The position numbers and the translations under genes are program-made. Below, piece after piece: positions 8,099-16,600 of a stretch of DNA of 64,000 nucleotides (position 1 is its first letter; the number at the start of each line of letters is the position of its first letter). The stretch is from Chthoniobacteraceae bacterium (lineage in GTDB: Bacteria > Verrucomicrobiota > Verrucomicrobiia > Chthoniobacterales > Chthoniobacteraceae), in assembly GCA_947449735.1 (NCBI GenBank), contig CANFTB010000009.1, forward strand, positions 1-64,000, written 5' to 3'. The notes below the pieces were generated by a model that was given only the letters and a program-made list of their open reading frames with translations, was not told where the DNA came from and ran no database searches.

Positions 8099-9250
8099 TC
8101 AGTTGAGGATCAATTCTGCCTGAAGCGCACCTGCGCGCTTCATAGTCTGGAAAATGGCCATCATGTCGCGCGTGCTCATACCGAGTGCGTTCAAAGCGGA
8201 AGCGACCTGCTGGATGGTGGGACTGTCCTCGACCACACCGAACTTCCCGGCCTGCTCCTTGATGTCCAACTTGGTCGTGTTGGCGACAACCGTGCCAGCC
8301 CCGTTCAAAGCCGTAATGTTTGCTGCGGGATCCGTAGCAGCAACGCCGAGGGCCCTCTGGGTGAGGGGGTTTGGCTGGCTGATCACGGGATTCTTCACGA
8401 TGCTGATCGTGAGGGATCCATGGCTGACGGCCACCGTAGAGATCCTGACATTTGAAGTCGCGATGATGGTTCCGGTGCGCTCGTTGATGACGATCCGCGC
8501 AGGCACGTCCGGCTCCACCTCAATCGAACCCATCCTTGCGATGAAATTGACCTCGTACCCCTTGAAGTCGTCGGGCACGCAGATATTCACTGAGCCCGCG
8601 TTTTTTGCCATCGCACTCTGGGGAAACTCCAGATTGATGGCCTGGGCAATGCGCGCTGCCGAGGTGTAATCGGGGTTGAGCAGCATGAGCTCTACATTGT
8701 TGTCGCGGACAAAAGTTGCTGGAATCTCGCGTTCGACTAGCGCCCCACCGCTGATGATCCCGACCGTCGGATGATTCTTCTGGATCGTGGCACCGCCAAC
8801 GCCCCCTTCCCCTCCCAAAAAGCCGCCAACCGCGATTGCTCCCTGAGCGACGGCATAAACAGTCTCGTCGGCCCCCAAAAGAGGCGTCTGGAGCAGGATG
8901 CCCCCAGAAATGGTCTTAGCGTCCGCTATGGAAGCCACCGTCACATCGATGCGGGTTCCCGCCCTGGCGTAGGCCGGAATGTCGGCAGTCACCATGACCG
9001 CAGCCACGTTGTCAGACTTGAGCTGTGCGCCCTGCAAATCCAGACCAAAGCGCTGGAGTGAGTTGGCGACCGTGCGGACGATGCCGTCGGATTTACTGTC
9101 GCCCTTGTTTGCCAGACCCACGACGAGGCCGTAGCCGACGAGCTGGTTGTCGCGGCCGCCTTCGATGAGCACAACATCCTTCACACGGGCCGCAAAAGAC
9201 GGAACCGCGAAGCAGCACAGACTGAGGATAAAAAAGAGAGTTTGACGCAT
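8099..9250 (-). CDS. flgI: Flagellar P-ring protein FlgI
   Basis: FlgI forms the peptidoglycan ring around the rod. From the ATG at 9250 it has 383 residues and begins with a typical Sec signal (MRQTLFFILSLCCFAVPSFA), followed by ARVKDVVLIEGGRDNQLVGY, the family N terminus. The rest matches FlgI along its length, with VLIEGGRDNQLVGYGLVVGL early and NALGMSTRDMMAIFQTMKRA near the end. A TTG codon at 9284-9286 would add 12 residues before the signal peptide and overlap flgH. I prefer the ATG because it places the signal at the N terminus. Confidence 0.95.
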   Translation of the reverse strand: MRQTLFFILSLCCFAVPSFAARVKDVVLIEGGRDNQLVGYGLVVGLANKGDSKSDGIVRTVANSLQRFGLDLQGAQLKSDNVAAVMVTADIPAYARAGTRIDVTVASIADAKTISGGILLQTPLLGADETVYAVAQGAIAVGGFLGGEGGVGGATIQKNHPTVGIISGGALVEREIPATFVRDNNVELMLLNPDYTSAARIAQAINLEFPQSAMAKNAGSVNICVPDDFKGYEVNFIARMGSIEVEPDVPARIVINERTGTIIATSNVRISTVAVSHGSLTISIVKNPVISQPNPLTQRALGVAATDPAANITALNGAGTVVANTTKLDIKEQAGKFGVVEDSPTIQQVASALNALGMSTRDMMAIFQTMKRAGALQAELILN

Positions 9251-9282
9251 GTCAGTGAAAATGATGTCTAAACAAAAAGCGC

Positions 9283-10002
9283 TCAATAGGGGCTGATCTT
9301 GTCATCCAAACGCTTCAACCAACCTTTTTTCTGGGTGGTGGAGAGGTCCCCCTCGGAAACCACGTCGATACGGGCGTCAGCGATACGGTTCGATGAAATC
9401 GTGTTACCCAGCTTGATGTCCGCCGGGCGAATGATCCCCCTCACCGAAGCGTACTGCCTTTCATTGGAGAACGCGATTTCCCGGATCCCCTCGATCACGA
9501 GATTACCATTCGGCAGGACATCAATGATCTGCACGGACATGCCCAGGCTGTTTAGAGTCTGCTTGTTCGATACAGTGGCGGTGTTTTTGTCCGAACTGTC
9601 TGGGTAGGTCGGCCTCTTTACGGAACTCCAATCATTGACAAGGTTTGGCACCAAATTGGAAGGGAACTTGCCCACCTTTGACTGGGCCTGACCCTGTGAA
9701 TCTTTAGCTCCGTTCACCAAATTGTACAAAAAATTGCTAACTCCCTTCGAGCCACCAGTGTCTTTCTTCGCGGTATCTAGGGTCAGTGTATTCGTTGAGT
9801 TAAAAACCTCGTCCAACTGGATCATCACAATATCCCCCAACCGGTGGGCGCGCTTGTCAGCAAACATCCCACGCTCGTCTGTGACCGCTTCGCGCCACAG
9901 GGATCCGGAAAATCCTGAGACGGGCGCCAGCAGACATCCCAGAAACACGGGCAGCAACGGACGCCGCAGCGCCTTAAAAACGGACTTGGACTTGGTTTTC
10001 AT
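9283..10002 (-). CDS. flgH: Flagellar L-ring protein FlgH
   Basis: FlgH makes the outer-membrane ring through which the rod passes. The 239-residue product has an N-terminal export signal with a cysteine in LPVFLGCLLAP, which could serve as a lipoprotein site as in enteric FlgH, although the residues before it are not a perfect lipobox. The core shows LGDIVMIQLDEVFNSTNT, NGNLVIEGIREIAFSNERQ and VRGIIRPADIKLGNTISSNR, all typical of FlgH. The 5' end lies inside the 3' end of flgA (29-base overlap), indicating translational coupling. Confidence 0.95.
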   Translation of the reverse strand: MKTKSKSVFKALRRPLLPVFLGCLLAPVSGFSGSLWREAVTDERGMFADKRAHRLGDIVMIQLDEVFNSTNTLTLDTAKKDTGGSKGVSNFLYNLVNGAKDSQGQAQSKVGKFPSNLVPNLVNDWSSVKRPTYPDSSDKNTATVSNKQTLNSLGMSVQIIDVLPNGNLVIEGIREIAFSNERQYASVRGIIRPADIKLGNTISSNRIADARIDVVSEGDLSTTQKKGWLKRLDDKISPY

Positions 10003-10801
10003 TAATCACCTGTGCAAAAAACTCTTTCTTACTGTCGATGTTGCGCACCTTGATCACCGCGCCGGCCGGACCGGACTCCATTGCAACCGCACGCATCCGC
10101 ACCGAAAAGGTACCCTCATTACCCACCGCATCTACAAATTGGCCTTTTTTAACGATGGTCCGCTCCACCAGATCACGCCTCGTGACGGGGCGCCCCTGCA
10201 TCAGAGGCTGGGCGAGTTCCATTCCTGAGATCTCCTGATCTTCGGGGATAACCGGATTCTGCTCCTTGAGCACATCCACCTTCTGGACCGACAAAACCCC
10301 CGGGGACAAAACCTGACCGCGCTCGACGCGCTGGGCCGCGACCCAGGCATTCTGCCACACTTGCACCCTGACTTGAAGCGGCCACTCGCCCACAATTTTT
10401 CCGCCGCTTACCCCCCGGACGGTGAGAGGCATCTGGGACGAGATTCCGGACGCGGGCAACTGGATGCACTCGGCAAAAAAATCCGCTGACGGCAACTGCA
10501 GGGCCGTCCACGGCTTGGCCAGACTGACACGCAACTCTCCCTTGATTGGATACCTTTTTGGAAAGTCTTTTTCGATGCCGGCAATCAACTCTCCCTCGGT
10601 CAGAAGCAAGGGAGCCTCCGACGCCTGCTTCGGAGGGGTCTTGTCTGACTTCGCCTCCGGTTGAGCCGTTCCAAAGGAGCCGGGTTTCCGGCCTCCCGCC
10701 TGAACCGGTTCCAGAAGCTTGTCGAAATCGGCATGCGACGCCGGAACCATTTCCCAGAGAGAAATGGAAGCCAGCAGCAACAGCCGAACAAAGAAACTCA
10801 T
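9974..10801 (-). CDS. flgA: Flagellar P-ring assembly chaperone FlgA
   Basis: FlgA is a periplasmic chaperone needed to assemble the FlgI ring. The 275-residue protein starts with a signal peptide (FVRLLLLASISLWEM) and a proline/lysine-rich linker to about residue 65. The SAF-like domain comes at the C terminus: AAQRVERGQVLSPGVLSVQK, MELAQPLMQGRPVTRRDL and the closing strand region GPAGAVIKVRNIDSKKEFFA are characteristic. It overlaps flgG by four bases upstream and flgH by 29 bases downstream. Confidence 0.93.
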   Translation of the reverse strand: MSFFVRLLLLASISLWEMVPASHADFDKLLEPVQAGGRKPGSFGTAQPEAKSDKTPPKQASEAPLLLTEGELIAGIEKDFPKRYPIKGELRVSLAKPWTALQLPSADFFAECIQLPASGISSQMPLTVRGVSGGKIVGEWPLQVRVQVWQNAWVAAQRVERGQVLSPGVLSVQKVDVLKEQNPVIPEDQEISGMELAQPLMQGRPVTRRDLVERTIVKKGQFVDAVGNEGTFSVRMRAVAMESGPAGAVIKVRNIDSKKEFFAQVINENQVQVRF

Positions 10802-11577
10802 CGTTTGAGCTGGGCCAACTGCCCCAACATTTCGTCGGAAGTAGTGATAGCCTTCGAGTTGATTTCGTAGGCGCGCTGGGCCTGGATCATGTTCACCATT
10901 TCCTCAACAATGTTCACATTGGAGGATTCCAAAAAACCCTGAACCACAGTGGGCGCACCCTTTGCCACGAAGTCCACAGTTTCGGCGGTCCCGCTGGAGG
11001 CCGACTCGTCGTAAAGATTGCCGCCGATGCTGCGCAAACCGCTGGGGTTCGCAAACCGGAACAATTGCAGCTCTCCGGTGCCCGCTGCACCCTTGGCATC
11101 CGTATAACTGAGCTTACCCTGTCGCGAAAGGTTGATATTTTGCGCGCCCAACAGAGTGGGGAGGCCCACCAAGGGGAGACCGTCACTCGTCACAAGTTTT
11201 CCCTGTGAATCAATCTTGAGCTGGCCGTCACGGGTATAAGCCTCTGAACCGTCCACCTTCTGCACCTTGAAAAAACCATCGCCCTCAACCGCAATGTCCA
11301 GTTCGTTACCGGTCTGCTTGAGCTGACCCTGCGTGAACATCTTGGCGGTGGCAACCACCTTGGTCCCGTTGCCCAACTCGGTACCGGTAGGCAAAAGATT
11401 CCCGTTCCCTGCATCCGCACCCGCAGTACGCGGCTTCTGGTAAAGCAAATCCTGAAATTCAATTTTGCTCCGTTTGAAACCCGTCGTGTTGGCGTTCGCC
11501 AGATTGTTGGCGATTACGTTCAAGTTGAGCTGCTGGGCTTCCATGCCCGAAGCGCCGGAATAGAGGGATTGGATCAT
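10798..11577 (-). CDS. flgG: Flagellar distal rod protein FlgG
   Basis: FlgG builds the distal rod. At 259 residues it has the usual length. The N terminus reads MIQSLYSGASGMEAQQLNLN then VIANNLANANTTGFKRS, the classic rod/hook motif, and the C terminus has ESSNVNIVEEMVNMIQAQRA and LGQLAQLKR. These two ends form the D0 helical bundle. It follows flgF by 39 bases and overlaps flgA by 4. Confidence 0.96.
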   Translation of the reverse strand: MIQSLYSGASGMEAQQLNLNVIANNLANANTTGFKRSKIEFQDLLYQKPRTAGADAGNGNLLPTGTELGNGTKVVATAKMFTQGQLKQTGNELDIAVEGDGFFKVQKVDGSEAYTRDGQLKIDSQGKLVTSDGLPLVGLPTLLGAQNINLSRQGKLSYTDAKGAAGTGELQLFRFANPSGLRSIGGNLYDESASSGTAETVDFVAKGAPTVVQGFLESSNVNIVEEMVNMIQAQRAYEINSKAITTSDEMLGQLAQLKR

Positions 11578-11616
11578 ATGAAAATTGAGTAACGGTTAAT
11601 CGATTAAAAACAAAAA

Positions 11617-12366
11617 CTAGCCCTGTCCTCCCAAATACTGGATCGCCTTGCCGGCCGCGTCGTCGCTGGAGTCGATCACCTTCTTGGCAGACTCATAGGC
11701 GCGACCGAGAGAGACCAAATTGATCATTTCCTCGATCGGCTTCACATTACTTGCCTCAATACATCTATGCATGATCGCCGGACGTTCAATTGGAGTAGCC
11801 AAGTTACCCGGCTCCGGGGCGAGCAGGCCGCCGCCCGCGCGCCTCAACTCCTCAGGCTTCTGAAATGTAAACAATGCAAGCTTGCCGATCTGCTGGTCCC
11901 CTTGGGTGATCAACCCCTCCCCGTTGATGTAAACAATCCCGCCCTCTTTACGGAATGTGATGGGACCGTTGTCACCCTCGACGATGTTTCCATCCTGCGT
12001 GGACAAGTTATACTCGGTGTTCAGACGGAAATTGCCGTTTCTCGTGTATCCCACCTCTCCGCTGGGCAACCGCACTCGGAAAAAACCTTCGCCCTCAGCA
12101 GAAAAATTGGTGTCGATCCCTGTGTAAGTCGAGGAACCGGGAGTCATATTCAGCGTGCGCTTTGCCTGGGGCATCACACCGTTCTGGGTCTGGATCACGC
12201 TATCCCCTGACTTGATCTTCATGACGTCGCCAATTACGCCGGCAAAACTTGTTTCATTCCGCCTATAACCGTTGACGGTTACAGAGGCCAAGTTCTGAGA
12301 AATGGTTTCCTGCCACTTCTCATAGGCTGCGAGTGCTGAGGCTCCTTTATAGCTGCCAACGTTCAT
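11617..12366 (-). CDS. flgF: Flagellar proximal rod protein FlgF
   Basis: The protein belongs to the flagellar basal-body rod/hook family: N-terminal MNVGSYKGASALAAYEKWQE followed by TISQNLASVTVNGYRRNETS, and C-terminal EASNVKPIEEMINLVSLGRA. The best assignment is FlgF because it directly precedes flgG and begins the operon. The canonical ANTxGF motif has become SVTVNGY, a divergent form. The frame is open nine codons further upstream, but the ATG at 12364-12366 gives the conserved start. A sigma-54-like promoter lies just upstream. Confidence 0.88.
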   Translation of the reverse strand: MNVGSYKGASALAAYEKWQETISQNLASVTVNGYRRNETSFAGVIGDVMKIKSGDSVIQTQNGVMPQAKRTLNMTPGSSTYTGIDTNFSAEGEGFFRVRLPSGEVGYTRNGNFRLNTEYNLSTQDGNIVEGDNGPITFRKEGGIVYINGEGLITQGDQQIGKLALFTFQKPEELRRAGGGLLAPEPGNLATPIERPAIMHRCIEASNVKPIEEMINLVSLGRAYESAKKVIDSSDDAAGKAIQYLGGQG

Positions 12367-12381
12367 TTGAATACAGGTCAG

Positions 12382-12398
12382 AGCACAGGGCATGCCAA
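12382..12398 (-). promoter_or_regulatory. Possible sigma-54 (-24/-12) promoter for the flagellar operon
   Basis: On the minus strand the sequence TTGGCATGCCCTGTGCT has GG and GC dinucleotides exactly ten bases apart. It differs from the TTGGCACG-N4-TTGCW consensus at two positions. It lies directly before flgF, the first gene of the operon. The predicted transcription start is only about 6 bases from the ATG, so the leader would be very short; this lowers confidence. Confidence 0.4.
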
Positions 12399-12449
12399 AA
12401 ACCGCCCCGTCCCTCGGTAAGAGACCCCACCCGCCAGATTCGCCCTATT

Positions 12450-13439
12450 TCAGCGCCCCAACTGAAGCGCCAGTTCCAACTGATCCTCCTCAGAAAGCGC
12501 CCACGCTTCAATCCCGCACGCCCTCAAATCTGCGGCAAAAGCAGCCGCGAAACCGTGTAGCGTCAATACCCGCTTCGGTTGCACAAGATCAACGTACCTC
12601 AGAAGGTCCGGATAGTCAGCGTGGTCGCTGAGGGGAAAAACCTCGTCGCATCCGTACCTGAAACGCGCCCCGGGGATCATGGCCCAGCCTGTGAGCATTG
12701 CCGTCTTTTGAAGGGGCACACCCCGGAGGCGCTCTCTGGAAACCCGCCCGGGCGGACAGATCACCACCTTGCCGCCGGCCTGTTCCGCATCCAACGGCAG
12801 AAACCCCTCAGGAAAACCCGGCTGAATGTCGGCACAAATTTGGGTCATCCGGTAGGCAGCCGGCGCCAGCATTGGAATCAGGCCGTTTTCCAGCAGCAGC
12901 CATGCGACCTCCTGCGACTTGCCGAGCGAGTAACAATATAACACGGGTACGGCGCCAGCTTCGAGGGTCCGCCGGCAAAAGTCCAAAATGGACGCCTCCA
13001 CCTCCTCCGTCGGCGGGAGACGGTACTTCGGCAGCCCGAACGTGGTCTCCATGATAAGCGTGTCCGCGCGGCGCCAGGCGCAGGGCGCCGTCGAGCGGCA
13101 CCCCCGGAGCTTGAAGTCGCCCGTGTAGAGCAGCGAACCGGCCTCGCCTTCCAAAAACAACTGGGCCGAGCCGCAAATGTGCCCCGCCGGGAGCAACGTG
13201 ATCCTGCAATCGGGACGCTCCACCGACTCAAAATACGGCAATTGATGCTCGATCCGTTTTCCAGAGAGGCGCGCCCGCATTAAAAGCGCAGTCGCTGGAG
13301 TCAGAAAAACCTCCTCATGACCGGCGATATGGTCGCTGTGCGCATGGGAGACAAACGCCAGCGGCTTCCGCCGGCGGGGGTCCAGCCAAAGGCCATGCGA
13401 AGGCAGTTCCACCCCCTCCCTGTAACGGACTTCCAACAT
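12450..13439 (-). CDS. MBL-fold metallo-hydrolase, RNase J/Ysh1-like (ligase-associated exonuclease type)
   Basis: The 329-residue protein (from the ATG at 13439) carries the metallo-beta-lactamase zinc motif HAHSDHIAGHE near residue 30, then LLPAGHICGSAQLFLEG and YTGDFKLRGC, with the distal His in FPLSDHADYPDLLRYVDL and a final LTLHGFAAAFAADLRACG. This order matches the beta-CASP-like hydrolases annotated as DNA ligase-associated exonucleases or mRNA 3'-end processing-like factors, which act on nucleic acids. No ligase gene is seen beside it here, so the cellular role is uncertain. A GTG start at 13472 would add 11 residues of non-conserved sequence and was not chosen. Confidence 0.75.
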   Translation of the reverse strand: MLEVRYREGVELPSHGLWLDPRRRKPLAFVSHAHSDHIAGHEEVFLTPATALLMRARLSGKRIEHQLPYFESVERPDCRITLLPAGHICGSAQLFLEGEAGSLLYTGDFKLRGCRSTAPCAWRRADTLIMETTFGLPKYRLPPTEEVEASILDFCRRTLEAGAVPVLYCYSLGKSQEVAWLLLENGLIPMLAPAAYRMTQICADIQPGFPEGFLPLDAEQAGGKVVICPPGRVSRERLRGVPLQKTAMLTGWAMIPGARFRYGCDEVFPLSDHADYPDLLRYVDLVQPKRVLTLHGFAAAFAADLRACGIEAWALSEEDQLELALQLGR

Positions 13440-13638
13440 GGGGGCGTTATGGGGCCGAATGACCCCAAACACAACCGCTAAGCCGCAGGCAGGCTGCGCG
13501 CAAAGCCCCGGGCCGAACCGCGCATCAGGCGGTTTCTTAGACGGTAAAACAGAACCGCAGCATGGAGTTGCCGCGATTCAGGGAGTGGCCGCCCCCCATT
13601 TCCTCCTCCGGCCGGAAGCCCCAACCCGTTCCCCGCCC

Positions 13639-16600
13639 ATGAATCCCCCTGCCCGTTTACACACCAACAAACAAGGGGCCGCGCTGGTCCTCGTCATCGG
13701 CATCACCGCCCTGCTCCTGATCACCGTCCTTATTTTCCTCGGCGCCACGACAAACCAAGTGGATGCCGCGGCAAAAACGACCTTCCAGATCCAAACCGGC
13801 CAACTGGCATCTCTGGCAACGGGCCAAGTGCTCAGAGAACTCGTGAACGAAGTCAAGGCAGGCTCCATTTCGCCCGTTCTCACAAATTCGAACACCCCGG
13901 TCTTATATCCCGCCACCCCTCTCAGCGCTGTTCCTGACCGGTCCAGTGCATCCGCAGCAGCAAACCCCGTTGCAACGACCCCTCCAAACCTGATCAAGCA
14001 AAGCAGTTTCGGAAAACCATTCTACAACGACACCCTGACGTTTAACAAACAGTTGGTCTACCCTCAGGCGGCCACTTATCCGTCGGTTCCACACGCCAGC
14101 GCAGAGTCGACAGCAAGCGGCCGCGGCAACATTTCAGGTGCGCGATGGAACAAGCCCATGCTGCTTCCCCGGGCTGACCCAAGCTCGCCCAGCAACTTGA
14201 CTCCAGCCGCGACAGGTCCGGTGCGTATCGGGGGCGATCCGAATACCAAATGGCAATGGACCGCGCCGCAATGGGTTTACCTACAGGCTGATGGAGCACG
14301 GCCCCTTCAGTGGGCAAACGGAATGCGTCCTGGGGAAACCAACCCAGTAGTCGGAAGGTACGCCTTCCAGATGTATGACATCGGCGGCCTGCTGGATGCG
14401 AACGTCGCCGGCTACGACCCCGACCCAAAAGTCGTTGGCGATCTAGTGGCATCCAGACGCGGAAGCGCCGGACTTGCCGACTTGACTCAGATCGGACTCA
14501 AACCGGCGCACCTCAAACAACTTCTGGCGCACCGAAACCCGGCCACGCTGAATGAAAGCGACACCGGCCTGCACGGCCACCGCTATGTGAACTTTCTGCT
14601 GAACGGCCAGAACAACCTCGGATTTCTACGCGTCGCCAGCAGTGCAAGCGATGCGAGCGTCCGAAACCGCGCCTTTCACGGCCGATTGGAGATGCTTCAG
14701 TTCATTAAAAGCCTTGCGGGAAACGATGCGGAAAAGGCCCAGCTCGCGGAATCCCTCCAAAGCCTCACCCATTTTTCCCGCAGCCTCGAACAACCCTCCT
14801 TCCGTCCCGGCTTTTACGATCCCTCGGCGGCAACGTCGACTCCGCTCAGTCCGGTTTTCATCCGCCCCACCATCGTGCCGCCAGCCGGGCGCGTCGACGA
14901 TGCCATCTACCCGATCAACTGCGTTCCCACAGCAACCTCAAACATAGCAGGAAAACTTTATCAAAACGACGTACGGGTCATTCGGAAGCTGCCGTTTGAG
15001 ATGGCGCTCGGCAACAACCGTGGCGGCAACGACGCTTGGGGGACGGTCGCGGAGCGCGGAGGCGCGTCGACAGACGAGCGGCCCCTTCAGGACGTGATCA
15101 ACCCCGGACTGCTGGAAGTCCGTGTCATCAAGGGGTTCCTCCGGCAGGACGGGACTCAGGCGCTGCCCCAGGAGCCGCTCGTGAAAAGACGCTTTCCCTT
15201 GGAACGCCTTGCATGGATCACCTACAAGGGCCCAAGCGCAGAACTCACGACCAGCGACCCGCTTTACAATCCCCGCGGGAACGCAAAGGCGATCCTCGAC
15301 TGCTTCGGACTCGCGTGGAAAAAGTCCGCCACGGGCTCGTATTTCTGGGCTTATTCGCACGGCAAAACCGGCGGGATCTTCAAGCTTGAGGACCTGATCG
15401 TGGAGGACACTGCAACCGGGCGCCCCCGGGAGCCCGACTTCTTCGAACTCTTAAAAGCCGGCATCGGCGCGGGTTCTCTTGGAAAAAGCGCCGTCGCCAG
15501 CCACCGGGAGGGAGCCCCCTGGGACGTGGCGACCTACCAGCAGGCGCGGGACCGCAAAACCGAATTTCAGATCCTCGAAATCGGGGCAAACCTGATCGAC
15601 CAAAATGACGCGGATTATTTTCCAACTATCATCAAGCTGCCGAATCCGGACCCCAACCTCACCGCAGAGGCCGTCCGCTACGCCCCCGCGCTGTTTACGG
15701 CCCGCGGCGTGGAAGACCTGCCCTACTTCTACCGTTTCCATTGGCGCGGAATCGAAGACGGCAACGACCGCCCGAACATCCCGCTTCCGGCACCTGGAGC
15801 GATGACGGAGATCACCGGTAATCTTGGAGCCTATGCCGGGGGCAATTTCAAGTGCGGCACCACCGCAGTCATCGGTTTTCCCGAGCTGTGGAATCCACAC
15901 GCCAAGGATCCCAATAAAACCTTTGACCCCAAATCCGCGCCCTCCGAGTTCCGAATCGCGGCTGCGAGCGAAACTCCTGAAGACGTTGTGGATCCTCCAA
16001 AGAACACGGGCAATGCCTCGGACAAAGGCCTCTCCACACTTCCGAAACTCGGAGGACTTCCAAACGTATCGCCAACCTCCCAGGTCTGGGTAGACCTCAT
16101 CAATGGGGGAGTGCACGACTTTACCCTCCGGCCGATGGGCTTTTTCGGCTACGGCAACAACAACTCCACCACCTTGAGTTGGGCCAGTGCATACGGCCTC
16201 CACTCGAATCCAAACCCGCCGTATTACAGGTGGTACAATCAAACCTGGGACTGGCCGTCCGACAATCTGGAGCCGCTGTACTTCGGATATACCCCGGCGG
16301 TTGGCACAACCGCCGCCATAGACTACCGGGCACACGGGCTCTTTTGGAACCGCACACCCATTCTCTCGGACGGAACGCTGGTGCTCGATTCACAGCAACC
16401 GAGCTACTCGATGTCGTTTGCTCCGATGTGGAAGATTCCAGCAGAAACTTTTACCGACGACACATTTCCCGCCCAGCCTGCCCCCTCTGCCACATGGCCG
16501 GAGGGAACGGAATTGTTCAAAAACAAGATCATCACCGCTAAATTGCTGTCGGAGTTTCCGACCCCCGGCGAGTACGCAAAGCTTTACAAGGTCGGAGAGG

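Noticed and set aside
13438..13638. Upstream part of the long frame before the Verru_Chthon A gene
   Set aside because: The hydrophobic N-terminal helix only makes sense as an N terminus with the ATG at 13639, and the upstream part begins at the 5' end of the divergent MBL gene.
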